NCBI RefSeq assembly: GCF_002797555.1
Contig: NZ_PGFA01000001.1
Location: 248,001-312,000, forward strand
From: Hymenobacter chitinivorans DSM 11115
GTDB lineage: Bacteria > Bacteroidota > Bacteroidia > Cytophagales > Hymenobacteraceae
Reading direction: 5' to 3'
DNA length: 64,000 bases
Part shown: one piece after another, positions 17,702-25,951 of the stretch
How the letters are laid out: each line of letters starts with the position of its first letter
Position numbering within the stretch: the first letter of the stretch is position 1
The notes under the pieces: model-generated
Databases searched by the model: none
Told to the model about the DNA's origin: nothing
What the model saw: the letters and a program-made list of their open reading frames with translations, nothing else
Translations under genes and position numbers: made by a program

Positions 17702-18679
17702 ATGTATTTGAATCACATCGTTGAGGCCATCGGCAACACGCCACTGGTGAAGCTCAACAAAGTCACCGACGGCATCAAAGGTACGGTCCTGGCAAAGGTG
17801 GAGTACTTCAACCCCGGCAACTCGGTGAAGGACCGGATGGCCATGAAAATGATTGAGGACGCCGAAAAAGCCGGTATCCTAAAGCCCGGCGGCACCATTA
17901 TCGAGGGCACCAGCGGCAACACCGGCATGGGTCTGGCCCTGGGCGCCATTGCCAAAGGCTACAAGTGCATCTTCGTGATGAGCGACAAGCAAAGCAAGGA
18001 GAAGCAGGACATTCTGCGGGCCGTAGGCGCCGAGGTAGTAGTGTGCCCCGTGGACGTAGCGCCCGAGGACCCCCGCTCGTATTATTCGGTGGCCAAGCGC
18101 TTGAGCCAGGAAACGCCCAACTCGTTCTACCCCAACCAGTACGACAATATGTCGAACACGGCGGCCCACTACGAAAGCACCGGCCCCGAAATCTGGAAGC
18201 AAACCGAGGGCACCATCACTCACCTGGCCTGCGGCGTGGGCACGGGTGGCACCATCTGCGGCACGGCCCAGTACATCAAGGAGCAGAAACCCGAGCTCGT
18301 AACCGTGGGCCTGGATACTTACGGCTCGGTATTTAAGAAGTACAAGGAAACCGGAATCTTCGACGAAAACGAAATCTATCCTTATAAGACCGAAGGCATT
18401 GGCGAAGATATTCTTCCCAAAAATGTTAACTTTGACCTGATTGACTTGTTTATCAAAGTCACCGACCAGGACGCAGCCGTGATGACGCGGCGGCTGGCCA
18501 AGGAAGAAGGCCTGTTCGTGGGCTGGTCGTGTGGCTCGGCAGTGCACGGCGCTTTGGAATACGCCAAAGAGCACTTGAAAGAGGAAGACGTGATGGTCAT
18601 CATTCTCCCCGACCACGGCACGCGCTACCTCGGTAAAATCTACAACGACGACTGGATGCGCGAGCAGGGCTGGTTGTAA
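17702..18679 (+). CDS. PLP-dependent cystathionine beta-synthase / cysteine synthase
   Basis: A 325-residue fold-type II PLP enzyme. The cofactor lysine is K43 in FNPGNSVKDRMAMKM, the phosphate-binding loop follows the usual pattern in EGTSGNTGMGLALGA, and GVGTGGTICGTAQYIKE is the second glycine-rich loop. The wording around the active site and the ending (LPDHGTRYLGKIYNDDWMREQ) is closer to cystathionine beta-synthases than to CysK, but there is no C-terminal CBS regulatory domain. It would condense serine or O-acetylserine with homocysteine or sulfide. The donor cannot be decided from the sequence. Confidence 0.9.
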   Translation: MYLNHIVEAIGNTPLVKLNKVTDGIKGTVLAKVEYFNPGNSVKDRMAMKMIEDAEKAGILKPGGTIIEGTSGNTGMGLALGAIAKGYKCIFVMSDKQSKEKQDILRAVGAEVVVCPVDVAPEDPRSYYSVAKRLSQETPNSFYPNQYDNMSNTAAHYESTGPEIWKQTEGTITHLACGVGTGGTICGTAQYIKEQKPELVTVGLDTYGSVFKKYKETGIFDENEIYPYKTEGIGEDILPKNVNFDLIDLFIKVTDQDAAVMTRRLAKEEGLFVGWSCGSAVHGALEYAKEHLKEEDVMVIILPDHGTRYLGKIYNDDWMREQGWL

Positions 18680-18733
18680 CAGAATACCCCTGTTTGCGAA
18701 TAGGCAGGGCTTACGCTTTCAACGGATACTGCT

Positions 18734-19159
18734 ATGGGTAAGAAACTGCGCAATGTGGTGCTGGTCGACGACAACGAAACGACCAGCTTTCTGAACAACC
18801 GCCTGCTCAGCCGCCTCGACGTGGCCGATAAGGTCTATACCTTTTCCCGCGCCGAGCAGGCCTACGACTTCCTCTGGGGCAATGGCACCGACCGGGCCAG
18901 CTCCATGGAGCCCGATGCCCCGCAGCTGGTGTTCGTGGACCTGAAAATGCCCGGCATGGATGGTTTCGAGTTCCTGGAGCAGTACAGCCAACTGCCCGAC
19001 GAAATCAAGGAAAAGACGGTTATGGCCGTGCTGACAACTTCTATGCACTCGGCCGATACGGCCCGGGTAGCTAAGTACGAGGGCGTGGAATACCTGGCCA
19101 AACCCCTGACCGAAGAAAAGATGCGCAAGCTGCTGGATAAGCGCTTCGTGACTATCTAA
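18734..19159 (+). CDS. Stand-alone response-regulator receiver protein
   Basis: A 141-residue CheY-like receiver domain with no output domain. It shows the acidic pair D12-D13 (VLVDDNETT), phosphoacceptor D69 (LVFVDLKMPGMDGFEFLEQY), the threonine/serine switch at about 101-103 (LTTSMHS) and the conserved lysine K123 (YLAKPLTEEKM). It probably relays or titrates phosphate from a histidine kinase encoded elsewhere. It lies 54 bases after the CBS-like gene and may be cotranscribed with it. A bidirectional terminator follows. Confidence 0.95.
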   Translation: MGKKLRNVVLVDDNETTSFLNNRLLSRLDVADKVYTFSRAEQAYDFLWGNGTDRASSMEPDAPQLVFVDLKMPGMDGFEFLEQYSQLPDEIKEKTVMAVLTTSMHSADTARVAKYEGVEYLAKPLTEEKMRKLLDKRFVTI

Positions 19160-19173
19160 GCTCGAGTAGCTAC

Positions 19174-19217
19174 AATAAAAAAGGCCGCTGCAAGTATTTG
19201 CAGCGGCCTTTTTTATT
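19174..19217. terminator. Bidirectional terminator
   Basis: AAAAAAGGCCGCTGCAA pairs with TTGCAGCGGCCTTTTTT around a short loop. It lies between the convergent receiver gene and ade. Confidence 0.9.
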
Positions 19218-19240
19218 GGTTGTAAGCAGGCTGAGAAGCC

Positions 19241-20893
19241 CTACACCACAGCCTCCACGAAACGGAAGGCTTCCCCGTCGAACAGGCCTTTGTCGCTGAG
19301 CTTGAGGCTCGGAATTACCAACAAAGCCATAAATGACAGAGTCATGAAAGGGGCCCCGAGCGGGCTGCCCAGGCGTTTCGAGAGGGCATCGACGGCGGCG
19401 TAGGCTTCGGCCACGTGGTAGCCCGGCTGATCCGACATGAGGCCCGCTACGGGCAGGGGCAGCAGGATTTCTTCGCCGTCGGGGCTTACGGCGGCTAGGC
19501 CGCCCTTGGCTTCCATTACCAGCGTCACGGCCCGGGCCAGGCTTGCGTCGTCGCAGCCCACGGCGGTAATGTTATGCGAATCGTGGCCCACGCTGGAAGC
19601 CAGAGCGCCCCGCTTCAGGCCAAAGCCGGTGATAAAGGATACGGCCGGGGCAGCGGGCTGGTAGCGGTTCACCACGGTCAGCTTCAGGATGTCTTTGGCT
19701 ACATCGGGCGCCACTAGGCCGTTTTCTACTTTGGCAGCCACATCGTGGCGGGCAGTGATAAGCTGGCCGTCGAAGCACTCGATGACGCGCACGGTGGCGG
19801 TGGGAGCCGGAGCCCGGAGCTCAAAGTCCTGGGCCGTGACGGGCTGGGCCCGGAAATTGTTGACCACGGCCACGGGTACGGAGGCAATGCGGGTTTCACC
19901 GTTTTCGGCTACCAGCACACCATCCAAATACGTTTGGCGCACCAGGAAATCCTGCAGGTTGTCGACGACGATAAAGTCGGCTGGGTCGCCTTCCCGCAGC
20001 AGTCCAACGGGCAACTTATAGTGCAGTACTGGGTTGAGGCAGGCCACGCGCAGCACCTTGAGCACATCCTGGCCCCGAGCCACGGCGCGCTGCACCAGCT
20101 GGTTGATGTGGCCCAGCACCAGCGTATCGGGGTGCTTGTCGTCGGAGCAGAACATCATATTCTCATAGTGCTCCGGCAACAGGTCAATCAGGGCCTCGAA
20201 GTTGCGGGCCGCCGAGCCCTCCCGAATCAGGATCTTCATGCCCACGCCTAGCTTGTCGAGAGCTTCTTCGGCCGTAAAGCATTCGTGGTCGGTGCTAATA
20301 CCGGCTTCGGCGTAGCGGCGGGCATCCTCGCCGCGCAAGCCGGGCGCGTGCCCGTCCACGGGGCGGCCGTAGCGCTGGGCCAGGGCAATTTTCTCCATCA
20401 CGTCGGCGTCGCGGTGCAGCACGCCGGGCCAGTTCATCATTTCGGCCAGGTAGCCGATTTCCGGGTTCTGAAACAGCTGCTCGATGTCCTGGGCCGTTAT
20501 TTCGGCCCCGGCGGTTTCAAACGGCGTGGCGGGCACGCACGAGGGAGCCCCGAAGCAGAACTTAAATGGCACGCTGCGGCCACTTTCCAGCATGTATTCC
20601 ACCCCGGCCACGCCCAGCACGTTGCCGATTTCGTGGGGGTCCGAGACGGTGGCTACCGTGCCGTGCGTGACGGCCAGGCGGGCAAACTCGGCGGGCACCA
20701 GCAGGGAACTTTCCACGTGCACGTGCGCGTCCACAAAGCCAGGTAGGGCGTAGGGCAGCGCCGCATCGGGCCCGGTGGCCGAATCCAGCGCAATGGCCCG
20801 CACCCGGCCCGCACTCACGTGAATAGTACCAGGCAGTATGGTGTTCGAAAACAAGTTGATAACGTTGGCGCGCAGGCTAAAATCGGCGGGCAT
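19241..20893 (-). CDS. ade: Adenine deaminase
   Basis: A 550-residue amidohydrolase of the Ade family, which deaminates adenine to hypoxanthine in purine salvage. The metal-binding and catalytic motifs are DAHVHVESSLLVPAEFARLA, TVSDPHEIGNVLG, VDGHAPGLRGEDA, STDHECFTAEEAL, MMFCSDDKHPDTL and, in the C-terminal domain, VGHDSHNITAVGCDD. The start at 20893 (MPADFSLRANVINL) leaves the normal length. The far longer upstream frame runs through a divergent promoter and is rejected. The gene diverges from a tiny exported protein. Confidence 0.96.
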   Translation of the reverse strand: MPADFSLRANVINLFSNTILPGTIHVSAGRVRAIALDSATGPDAALPYALPGFVDAHVHVESSLLVPAEFARLAVTHGTVATVSDPHEIGNVLGVAGVEYMLESGRSVPFKFCFGAPSCVPATPFETAGAEITAQDIEQLFQNPEIGYLAEMMNWPGVLHRDADVMEKIALAQRYGRPVDGHAPGLRGEDARRYAEAGISTDHECFTAEEALDKLGVGMKILIREGSAARNFEALIDLLPEHYENMMFCSDDKHPDTLVLGHINQLVQRAVARGQDVLKVLRVACLNPVLHYKLPVGLLREGDPADFIVVDNLQDFLVRQTYLDGVLVAENGETRIASVPVAVVNNFRAQPVTAQDFELRAPAPTATVRVIECFDGQLITARHDVAAKVENGLVAPDVAKDILKLTVVNRYQPAAPAVSFITGFGLKRGALASSVGHDSHNITAVGCDDASLARAVTLVMEAKGGLAAVSPDGEEILLPLPVAGLMSDQPGYHVAEAYAAVDALSKRLGSPLGAPFMTLSFMALLVIPSLKLSDKGLFDGEAFRFVEAVV

Positions 20894-20954
20894 AGGGCAG
20901 GGGGGAAGAAGGGCGAAAGTTGAGCTTGAGCAAAGGCGAACGGGTAAAGAACCG

Positions 20955-20962
20955 TATATTTG
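20955..20962 (+). promoter_or_regulatory. -7 element for the small gene at 20979
   Basis: TATATTTG is an exact TAnnTTTG match. The start codon chosen for the small gene lies only 17 bases beyond it, so the leader would be very short. Confidence 0.6.
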
Positions 20963-20978
20963 CCGAAAATCCGTGCCG

Positions 20979-21137
20979 GTGAGAAAGATTGTGACTTTGC
21001 TGTTGGCCGTCCTGATATCCGGGTCCGGCCTTGCTACGACGAGCTGCGCCCGCCGCACTACGCAGCAGAAAAAAACGGCTTCCTTTAAGCGCAAAGCCAA
21101 ATTCGGCAAAACTCCCTGTCCCTGCGATAGTCACTAA
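20979..21137 (+). CDS. Tiny exported protein with a Cys-rich tail
   Basis: A predicted 52-residue protein starting at GTG 20979 (an in-frame GTG two codons earlier is possible). A basic start and hydrophobic core (RKIVTLLLAVLISGSGLATT) lead to a cysteine that could be a lipidation site, although the -3 residue is not ideal. The remainder is very basic (ARRTTQQKKTASFKRKAKFG) and ends KTPCPCDSH, with a CPC pair. Small basic secreted proteins ending in a CPC motif are frequent in this phylum but unnamed. The exact -7 element directly upstream supports it as a real gene. Confidence 0.6.
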   Translation: MRKIVTLLLAVLISGSGLATTSCARRTTQQKKTASFKRKAKFGKTPCPCDSH

Positions 21138-21203
21138 TCCGGGTGCGGCCCCGCTTCTTGGGCGCCGCTCCTGTTTTCCTGCCTGCTTCTGCGCTTCCGC
21201 CCC

Positions 21204-21905
21204 GTGAATTACTTCCGCGCCCCGACTTTTGTGCTTTCCAAATACCTGCTGGCGGCCTTGCTGGTGGTGGCCGGGCACTTCGTCGGGTGGGCGCAGCGGC
21301 GGCCCCACGCGGCCTTTATTCCGCCTACTTCCTACGACGAGCACACCCGCGACCCCACGCTGCGCTACGAGCCCGGCGGCCAGTCCGGCTCGTTCCGGGG
21401 CCTCGACGGGGCCTGGCACCCGGTACAGATAGCCGACTGGCTGCCCGACCGGGTGTATCTGAACGAGAGCGGCAACTATTACCGGGCCTACTCGCCGGAG
21501 GAAATGACGGCCTTCGTACTCAGCAACTCCGATACGGTAATCACGGTAGCCGGTATGGCGCCCGGCAAGCTGGGGCAGCTGTCCACCGCCTTTGGCCGGC
21601 AGCTATTTCGCGGTGCGGGCATGCAGCTCGTCGACGTGACGGACCCGGTAACGTCGCTGCTCAGTGTATTTATGCGCCCCCACAAGCTGTTGCTGCGCAA
21701 AAACGCCGGCGACTGGATTTTGCTGCCCAAGCAAAAATCGGTGCTGCAGCCGCTGTTGCTGACTCTGCTGGCCGACGACCCGGCGCTGGTGACCCGGCTG
21801 CAGGCCAAGCGCGTGGGCCGCTGGCAGGTGCACCGGCTGCTGCTTGAATACGCCGATTTTCGAACCACGCAATTTTTGCAAACGGCTGCTCAGCCGCGTC
21901 CCTAG
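21204..21905 (+). CDS. Hypothetical exported protein
   Basis: A 233-residue protein starting at GTG 21204, with a signal peptide (VLSKYLLAALLVVAGHFVGW, cleavage probably after WAQ). The mature chain contains AFIPPTSYDEHTRDPTLRYE, a stretch with TVITVAGMAPGKLGQLSTAF and a helical C-terminus (PLLLTLLADDPALVTRLQAK). No domain is recognised. It follows the tiny basic gene by 66 bases and precedes another small unknown gene by 11 bases, so the three may form an operon leading to cmk. Confidence 0.75.
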   Translation: MNYFRAPTFVLSKYLLAALLVVAGHFVGWAQRRPHAAFIPPTSYDEHTRDPTLRYEPGGQSGSFRGLDGAWHPVQIADWLPDRVYLNESGNYYRAYSPEEMTAFVLSNSDTVITVAGMAPGKLGQLSTAFGRQLFRGAGMQLVDVTDPVTSLLSVFMRPHKLLLRKNAGDWILLPKQKSVLQPLLLTLLADDPALVTRLQAKRVGRWQVHRLLLEYADFRTTQFLQTAAQPRP

Positions 21906-21916
21906 CCCTGTAGCCT

Positions 21917-22309
21917 ATGTCTTCCGAAAACCCCCTGATTGCCCTGCGCCGCGCCGCCGAAGCCGTGCGCCAGCAGCTGCAAGTCACTGATTTTGATGCC
22001 GCCGGCGTGCAGCGGCTCGATGCCTTTATCAACGAGCAGCGTGGCAGTGTGAAAGATGCTGAGCGCGAAGGTGTAATTTCGGCCCTGGGTTGCTTTCTGG
22101 GCCAGTGCCTGGTAAGCACCTACCAGGGCGAGTGGGCCCTGGGGCCCGACAAAAGCACCGGCGTCGGTATTGCCGATAAGCATTTTTTTAACCCCTTCTA
22201 CCGCGTTTCGCAGCAGCTGGCTCATGGCCAAAAAGAGTCCGTTGCCGTATTCTTCGCGGGTGTACCTGAACGCTTGGCCGTAGTGCCCCGTCGTAAAAAT
22301 TGGATTTAG
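21917..22309 (+). CDS. Hypothetical cytoplasmic protein
   Basis: A 130-residue protein without signal or membrane segments. It is alpha-helical at the N-terminus (NPLIALRRAAEAVRQQLQV), then DAFINEQRGSVKDAEREGVI and a compact centre (ALGCFLGQCLVSTYQGEWAL) with GPDKSTGVGIADKHFFNPFY. The overall pattern, a short helical start followed by a small alpha/beta unit, recalls small immunity-like or DUF3806-like proteins, but I cannot assign it. It starts 11 bases after the preceding gene and ends 35 bases before cmk. Confidence 0.75.
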   Translation: MSSENPLIALRRAAEAVRQQLQVTDFDAAGVQRLDAFINEQRGSVKDAEREGVISALGCFLGQCLVSTYQGEWALGPDKSTGVGIADKHFFNPFYRVSQQLAHGQKESVAVFFAGVPERLAVVPRRKNWI

Positions 22310-22344
22310 TGAATTCTACCAGCCCCCAGCCCACCGACTTTGCC

Positions 22345-23082
22345 ATGAGAAAAATCGTCATTGCCATCGACGGCTACTCTTCCTGCGGCAAGAGCACCAC
22401 GGCCAAAGCCGTAGCGGCCGAGCTGGGCTACGCCTACATCGATACCGGAGCCATGTACCGGGCCGTGACGCTTTATTTGCTGGAGCGCAACATTGCCTTC
22501 GACGACTTGCCCCGCGTGGAGCAGGCCCTGCACGAGATTCACATTGCCTTCAAGCGCAACCGCAAGACCGGCCGCAACGAGCTCTGCCTCGACGGGGTGA
22601 TTCGGGAGGATGAAATCCGGCAGATGCGCATTTCCAACTCCGTGAGCGAAGTATCGGTGATTCCGGCCGTGCGCCACACCCTGGTGGCCCAGCAGCAGCG
22701 TATGGGCCGCAAGCGCGGCGTGGTCATGGACGGGCGCGACATTGGTACCACCGTTTTCCCCGACGCCGAGGTCAAGATTTTTATGACCGCCGACGTGGAA
22801 ACCCGGGCCCGCCGCCGGCAGGAAGAGCTGGCCCTGAAAAATGAGCACGTGGAGCTCGAAGATATTGTCGAAAACCTGCGCAAGCGTGACTACATTGACT
22901 CGACCCGCACCGAAAGCCCCCTGCGCCGCGCTTCCGACGCCGTGCTGCTCGACACGACCCACATGATGATCGACGAACAGGTCGATTTCGTGCTGGAGCG
23001 GGTGTCGGCGCGGCTGTTTGAGCGCAGCGTGCTGGCCCCGGCCGGCAATGAGGAACGGAATGCCGCCGGAGCTGGTCTATAA
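22345..23082 (+). CDS. cmk: Cytidylate kinase
   Basis: A 245-residue (d)CMP kinase. It has a P-loop IDGYSSCGKSTTAKAVAAEL, the LGYAYIDTGAMYRAVTL substrate site, the DGRDIGTTVFPDAEVKIFMT motif with the arginine-aspartate pair, and the lid region ETRARRRQEELALKN. It phosphorylates CMP and dCMP for nucleic-acid and lipid synthesis. ATG 22345 is chosen because it directly precedes RKIVIAIDG. The C-terminus is slightly longer than in E. coli. It is followed by ispH after 57 bases. Confidence 0.96.
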   Translation: MRKIVIAIDGYSSCGKSTTAKAVAAELGYAYIDTGAMYRAVTLYLLERNIAFDDLPRVEQALHEIHIAFKRNRKTGRNELCLDGVIREDEIRQMRISNSVSEVSVIPAVRHTLVAQQQRMGRKRGVVMDGRDIGTTVFPDAEVKIFMTADVETRARRRQEELALKNEHVELEDIVENLRKRDYIDSTRTESPLRRASDAVLLDTTHMMIDEQVDFVLERVSARLFERSVLAPAGNEERNAAGAGL

Positions 23083-23139
23083 GAAATAAGGGCGCGAATG
23101 TTGTAGGCAGCGCCGCGTGTTTGTATTGAAGGAAGAGTC

Positions 23140-24027
23140 ATGAACGTCACGATAGATAAAAATTCGGGGTATTGTTTCGGGGTTGAATTCGCCATTCAGA
23201 TGGCCGAAGACGAGCTGGCGCACGAGCCGACCCTGTACTGCCTGGGCGATATTGTGCACAATCGCATGGAAGTGGAGCGCCTGCACCAGCAGGGCCTGCG
23301 CATCATCGAGCGGGAGCAGCTCCAGAACCTGCACGACTGCAAGGTGCTGATCCGGGCCCACGGCGAGCCGCCGGAAACCTACGAGCTGGCCTTGCGCAAC
23401 AACCTGGAGCTTATTGACGCCTCCTGCCCGGTGGTGCTTAAGTTGCAAAACCGCGTGAAGCACGCCTTCGACAGCACCACCCGCCAAAACGGGCAGGTGG
23501 TTATTTATGGGCAGCCCGGGCACGCCGAGGTAACCGGCCTCAACGGGCAGACCGGCAACCAGTCCATCATCGTGATGACCGAGGCCGACCTCGACCAGAT
23601 TGACTTTGCCCGGCCCGTGACCCTGTTTAGCCAGACGACCAAGAGCACCGCGGGCTTCTACCACATGAAGGAGCTCATCGAGCAGCGTATTGCCGCCGCC
23701 GGGGGCAGCCTGGAGTCGTTCGATGCCAATGACAGCATCTGCCGGCAGGTCAGCAACCGGGAGCCAGCCCTGCGCAAGTTTGCCGTCGACTACGACGTGG
23801 TACTGTTCGTCAGTGGCCGCAAAAGCTCCAACGGCAAGGCCCTGTTCAGCGTCGTGAACCAAACCAATTCGCGCAGCTACTTCATCGAAAACGAGCAGGA
23901 ACTCAACGAAGCCTGGCTGCAGGGCGTGGGCAGCGTGGGTATCTGCGGGGCCACCAGCACCCCGATGTGGCTCATGCAGCGCGTGGCCGACCGGGTTACG
24001 CAGATTGCCGAAAGTCTGCCGGTGTAG
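23140..24027 (+). CDS. ispH: 4-hydroxy-3-methylbut-2-enyl diphosphate reductase
   Basis: A 295-residue IspH, last enzyme of the MEP isoprenoid pathway, making IPP and DMAPP with an iron-sulfur cluster. The three cluster cysteines are visible at C12 (SGYCFGVEFA), C96 (DASCPVVLKLQ) and C201 (NDSICRQVSNRE). Other conserved parts are IRAHGEPPE, the TKST segment and FVSGRKSSNGKALF. The gene lies between cmk and a DUF502 membrane gene, a neighbourhood I consider usual in this phylum from general knowledge. Confidence 0.96.
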   Translation: MNVTIDKNSGYCFGVEFAIQMAEDELAHEPTLYCLGDIVHNRMEVERLHQQGLRIIEREQLQNLHDCKVLIRAHGEPPETYELALRNNLELIDASCPVVLKLQNRVKHAFDSTTRQNGQVVIYGQPGHAEVTGLNGQTGNQSIIVMTEADLDQIDFARPVTLFSQTTKSTAGFYHMKELIEQRIAAAGGSLESFDANDSICRQVSNREPALRKFAVDYDVVLFVSGRKSSNGKALFSVVNQTNSRSYFIENEQELNEAWLQGVGSVGICGATSTPMWLMQRVADRVTQIAESLPV

Positions 24028-24083
24028 AGCGGCTACGGTCGAGGTAAAAACCCGGAATTTCTACCCGCAAACTTCGTTACTTG

Positions 24084-24112
24084 CCCGGCCGGTTATGGCC
24101 GGGTATTTTTTT
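24084..24112 (+). terminator. Intrinsic terminator after ispH
   Basis: CCCGGCC pairs with GGCCGGG around GGTTAT and is followed by TATTTTTTT. The DUF502 start codon comes 15 bases later, so the hairpin may also act in that gene's leader. Confidence 0.7.
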
Positions 24113-24126
24113 GCCTTTTTCGTGCT

Positions 24127-24684
24127 ATGAGCAGGTTTTTCAATTACTTCCTGAACGGGTTTCTCATCGTGGCGCCCATCGGCCTGACGATTTACATCCT
24201 GTTTTCCATCTTCAGCTGGCTCGACCACACCTTCGACCTGAGCTGGGACGGGAGCCACATTCCGGGCCTGGGCCTGGTGCTGATCATCGGCATGATTACG
24301 GTCGTGGGCTTTATTGCCAAGTCGTTTATGGTGCGGCCGTTTCTGGTTATTGCCGAACGGGTGTTGCACCGCACCCCGCTGGTGAGCATCATTTACTCCA
24401 GCCTCAAGGACCTGTTCGACGCCTTCGTGGGCGACAACCAGAAGTTCAACCAGCCCGTGCTGGTGCTCATGAACAAGGCCACCCAGTGCTACAAAATGGG
24501 CTTTGTGACCCAAACCAGCATGACCGTCATTCACCGCGAGGCGCTGATGGCCGTGTACTTTCCGCACTCCTACAACTTCTCCGGGGAGCTGGTGCTGGTG
24601 CCCGCCGACAACGTGACCTACCTCGATTTGCCCAGCAGTGACGTCATGAAGTTCATCGTTTCGGGTGGCGTTTCCCGCCTGTAA
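24127..24684 (+). CDS. DUF502 family membrane protein
   Basis: A 185-residue protein with two N-terminal membrane helices (about residues 7-30, FLNGFLIVAPIGLTIYILFS, and 46-67, LGLVLIIGMITVVGFIAKSF) followed by a soluble domain with RVLHRTPLVSIIYSSLKDLF and a conserved 'V-VFVPTTPNPTSG'-like region replaced here by VYFPHSYNFSGELVLVPADN. The pattern is that of DUF502, a widespread inner-membrane family without a proven function. It ends in VSGGVSRL. It follows ispH on the same strand after a hairpin. Confidence 0.9.
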   Translation: MSRFFNYFLNGFLIVAPIGLTIYILFSIFSWLDHTFDLSWDGSHIPGLGLVLIIGMITVVGFIAKSFMVRPFLVIAERVLHRTPLVSIIYSSLKDLFDAFVGDNQKFNQPVLVLMNKATQCYKMGFVTQTSMTVIHREALMAVYFPHSYNFSGELVLVPADNVTYLDLPSSDVMKFIVSGGVSRL

Positions 24685-24705
24685 TTCGGGCAGCGTTGTT
24701 CAGGT

Positions 24706-24830
24706 AACAATCAGCGCGCCGCCGTCCGCAAGTAGCACTCAATAGTCAACAGTAGCCTGCCAAGCGCTGGTTTTGCCGTAGAACCTAACTGCTGATTGTT
24801 GCTTGTTGATTGATACCTGTTGACTGCTGG
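24706..24830. repeat. Word repeats in the leader of the alpha/beta hydrolase gene
   Basis: AACAATCAGC (24706-24715) is exactly complementary to GCTGATTGTT (24791-24800), and AGTCAACAG (24744-24752) to CTGTTGACT (24817-24825). The right part is a run of TTGATTG-type words ending at the start codon. The pairs are nested in crossed order, so they cannot both form as one simple hairpin. The words match those before pheT. Confidence 0.5.
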
Positions 24831-25625
24831 ATGAAAACCACGCTGCATTTTCGGAAATATGGCACCGGGCCGCGGGTGGTGCTGGCGTTTCACGGCTACG
24901 GGCAGAACGAGGGCCACTGGCGCGGCATGACTGCCATGCTGGGCCCCGAGGTGACGCTCTACGCCTTCGACTTGTTTTACCACGGGCAGAGCAAGCTGGC
25001 CAAAGCCGATGCGCCCCTGCGCAAAAAACGCCTGGGCGAGCTGCTGGACCAATTTCTGGCCGAGCACGACATCAGCACGTTCGGGCTGCTGGCCTTCAGC
25101 ATGGGCGCCAAGTTTGCCCTGACGGCCGTGGAGCAGTTCCCGGACCGGGTTGAAAAGCTCTGGCTGATTGCCCCGGACGGCATCAAAACCCAGTTCTGGT
25201 ACGCGCTGGCCACTTATCCGCCCTGGATGCGGGGCATTCTGGGGCGGGCCGTGCTGCGGCCCGAGCGGCTGCTGCGCTTCATCAACACCCTGGCCCAGCG
25301 CCGCCTCGTCGATTCGGGGCTGGTGCGCTTTGCCGAGTGGCAGCTCGAAAGCCGCGAAAAGCGCCTGCGCGTATACCGCAGCTGGGTCGGGTTTCGCCAC
25401 CTCGTGTTCGACACCCGCCGCCTGGCCTTTCTGCTGAATCAGCGGCCCACGCCCGTCACGTTTTTCCTGGGCAAGTACGACCGGGTAATTCCCCACGCCG
25501 GCCTGCAGGAATTCATTGCCTCCCTTAAAAATGCCCACACCGTGCTCCTCGAAGCCGGCCACGCCGGCCTGATCTACGACGTGGGCAGCTACCTGCGCCG
25601 CCACCCGGAGGAAGTGAAGTGGTAA
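24831..25625 (+). CDS. Alpha/beta hydrolase
   Basis: A 264-residue serine hydrolase. The oxyanion segment is VLAFHGYGQNEGHW, the nucleophile elbow is LLAFSMGAKFALTAVEQFPD (Ser in FSMGA), an acid is likely in FFLGKYDRVIPHAGLQEFIA, and the catalytic His is in LLEAGHAGLIYDV. The start at ATG 24831 follows the word-repeat leader. The substrate cannot be predicted. The stop codon TAA (25623-25625) is formed by the first bases of the 330-bp palindromic element that fills the space to the convergent macrodomain gene. Confidence 0.9.
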   Translation: MKTTLHFRKYGTGPRVVLAFHGYGQNEGHWRGMTAMLGPEVTLYAFDLFYHGQSKLAKADAPLRKKRLGELLDQFLAEHDISTFGLLAFSMGAKFALTAVEQFPDRVEKLWLIAPDGIKTQFWYALATYPPWMRGILGRAVLRPERLLRFINTLAQRRLVDSGLVRFAEWQLESREKRLRVYRSWVGFRHLVFDTRRLAFLLNQRPTPVTFFLGKYDRVIPHAGLQEFIASLKNAHTVLLEAGHAGLIYDVGSYLRRHPEEVKW

Positions 25626-25951
25626 TGTGCTTAGGTGCTACTGTGGTTGAATGTGCTAATTTTTAATGTGGGTAGAATGTGCAGAATGTGCGAAATGTGC
25701 CAGTGCGAGGAGGCAGGACGAAGCCATCCGTGCTCTGCGCAGTACGAAGTGACCTTTTACCCAAAAGCTCTAACACCAGAGCGGACGTTAGGGCTTTTCA
25801 CTTTAGAGGGTTAAGCACATTTCAGAGGACGGATGGCTTCGCAAGCTCGCAAGGACACGAGTATTCATTCCGCACATTCTACCCACATTCTGCACATTCT
25901 ATCCACATTAAAAATTAGCACATTCAACCACAGTAGCACCTGAGCACATTA
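25623..25951. repeat. About 330-bp palindromic element A
   Basis: Outer arms 25623-25690 and 25884-25951 are inverted copies matching at 66 of 68 positions. They start TAATGTGC and are built from AATGTG words. An inner pair, CGAAGCCATCCGT (25719-25731) and its complement (25829-25841), and a central AAAAGCTCTAAC / GTTAGGGCTTTT hairpin continue the palindrome. Both ends form the stop codons of the flanking convergent genes. It shares core words with the element at 29439-29770. There is no coding potential. Confidence 0.85.
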
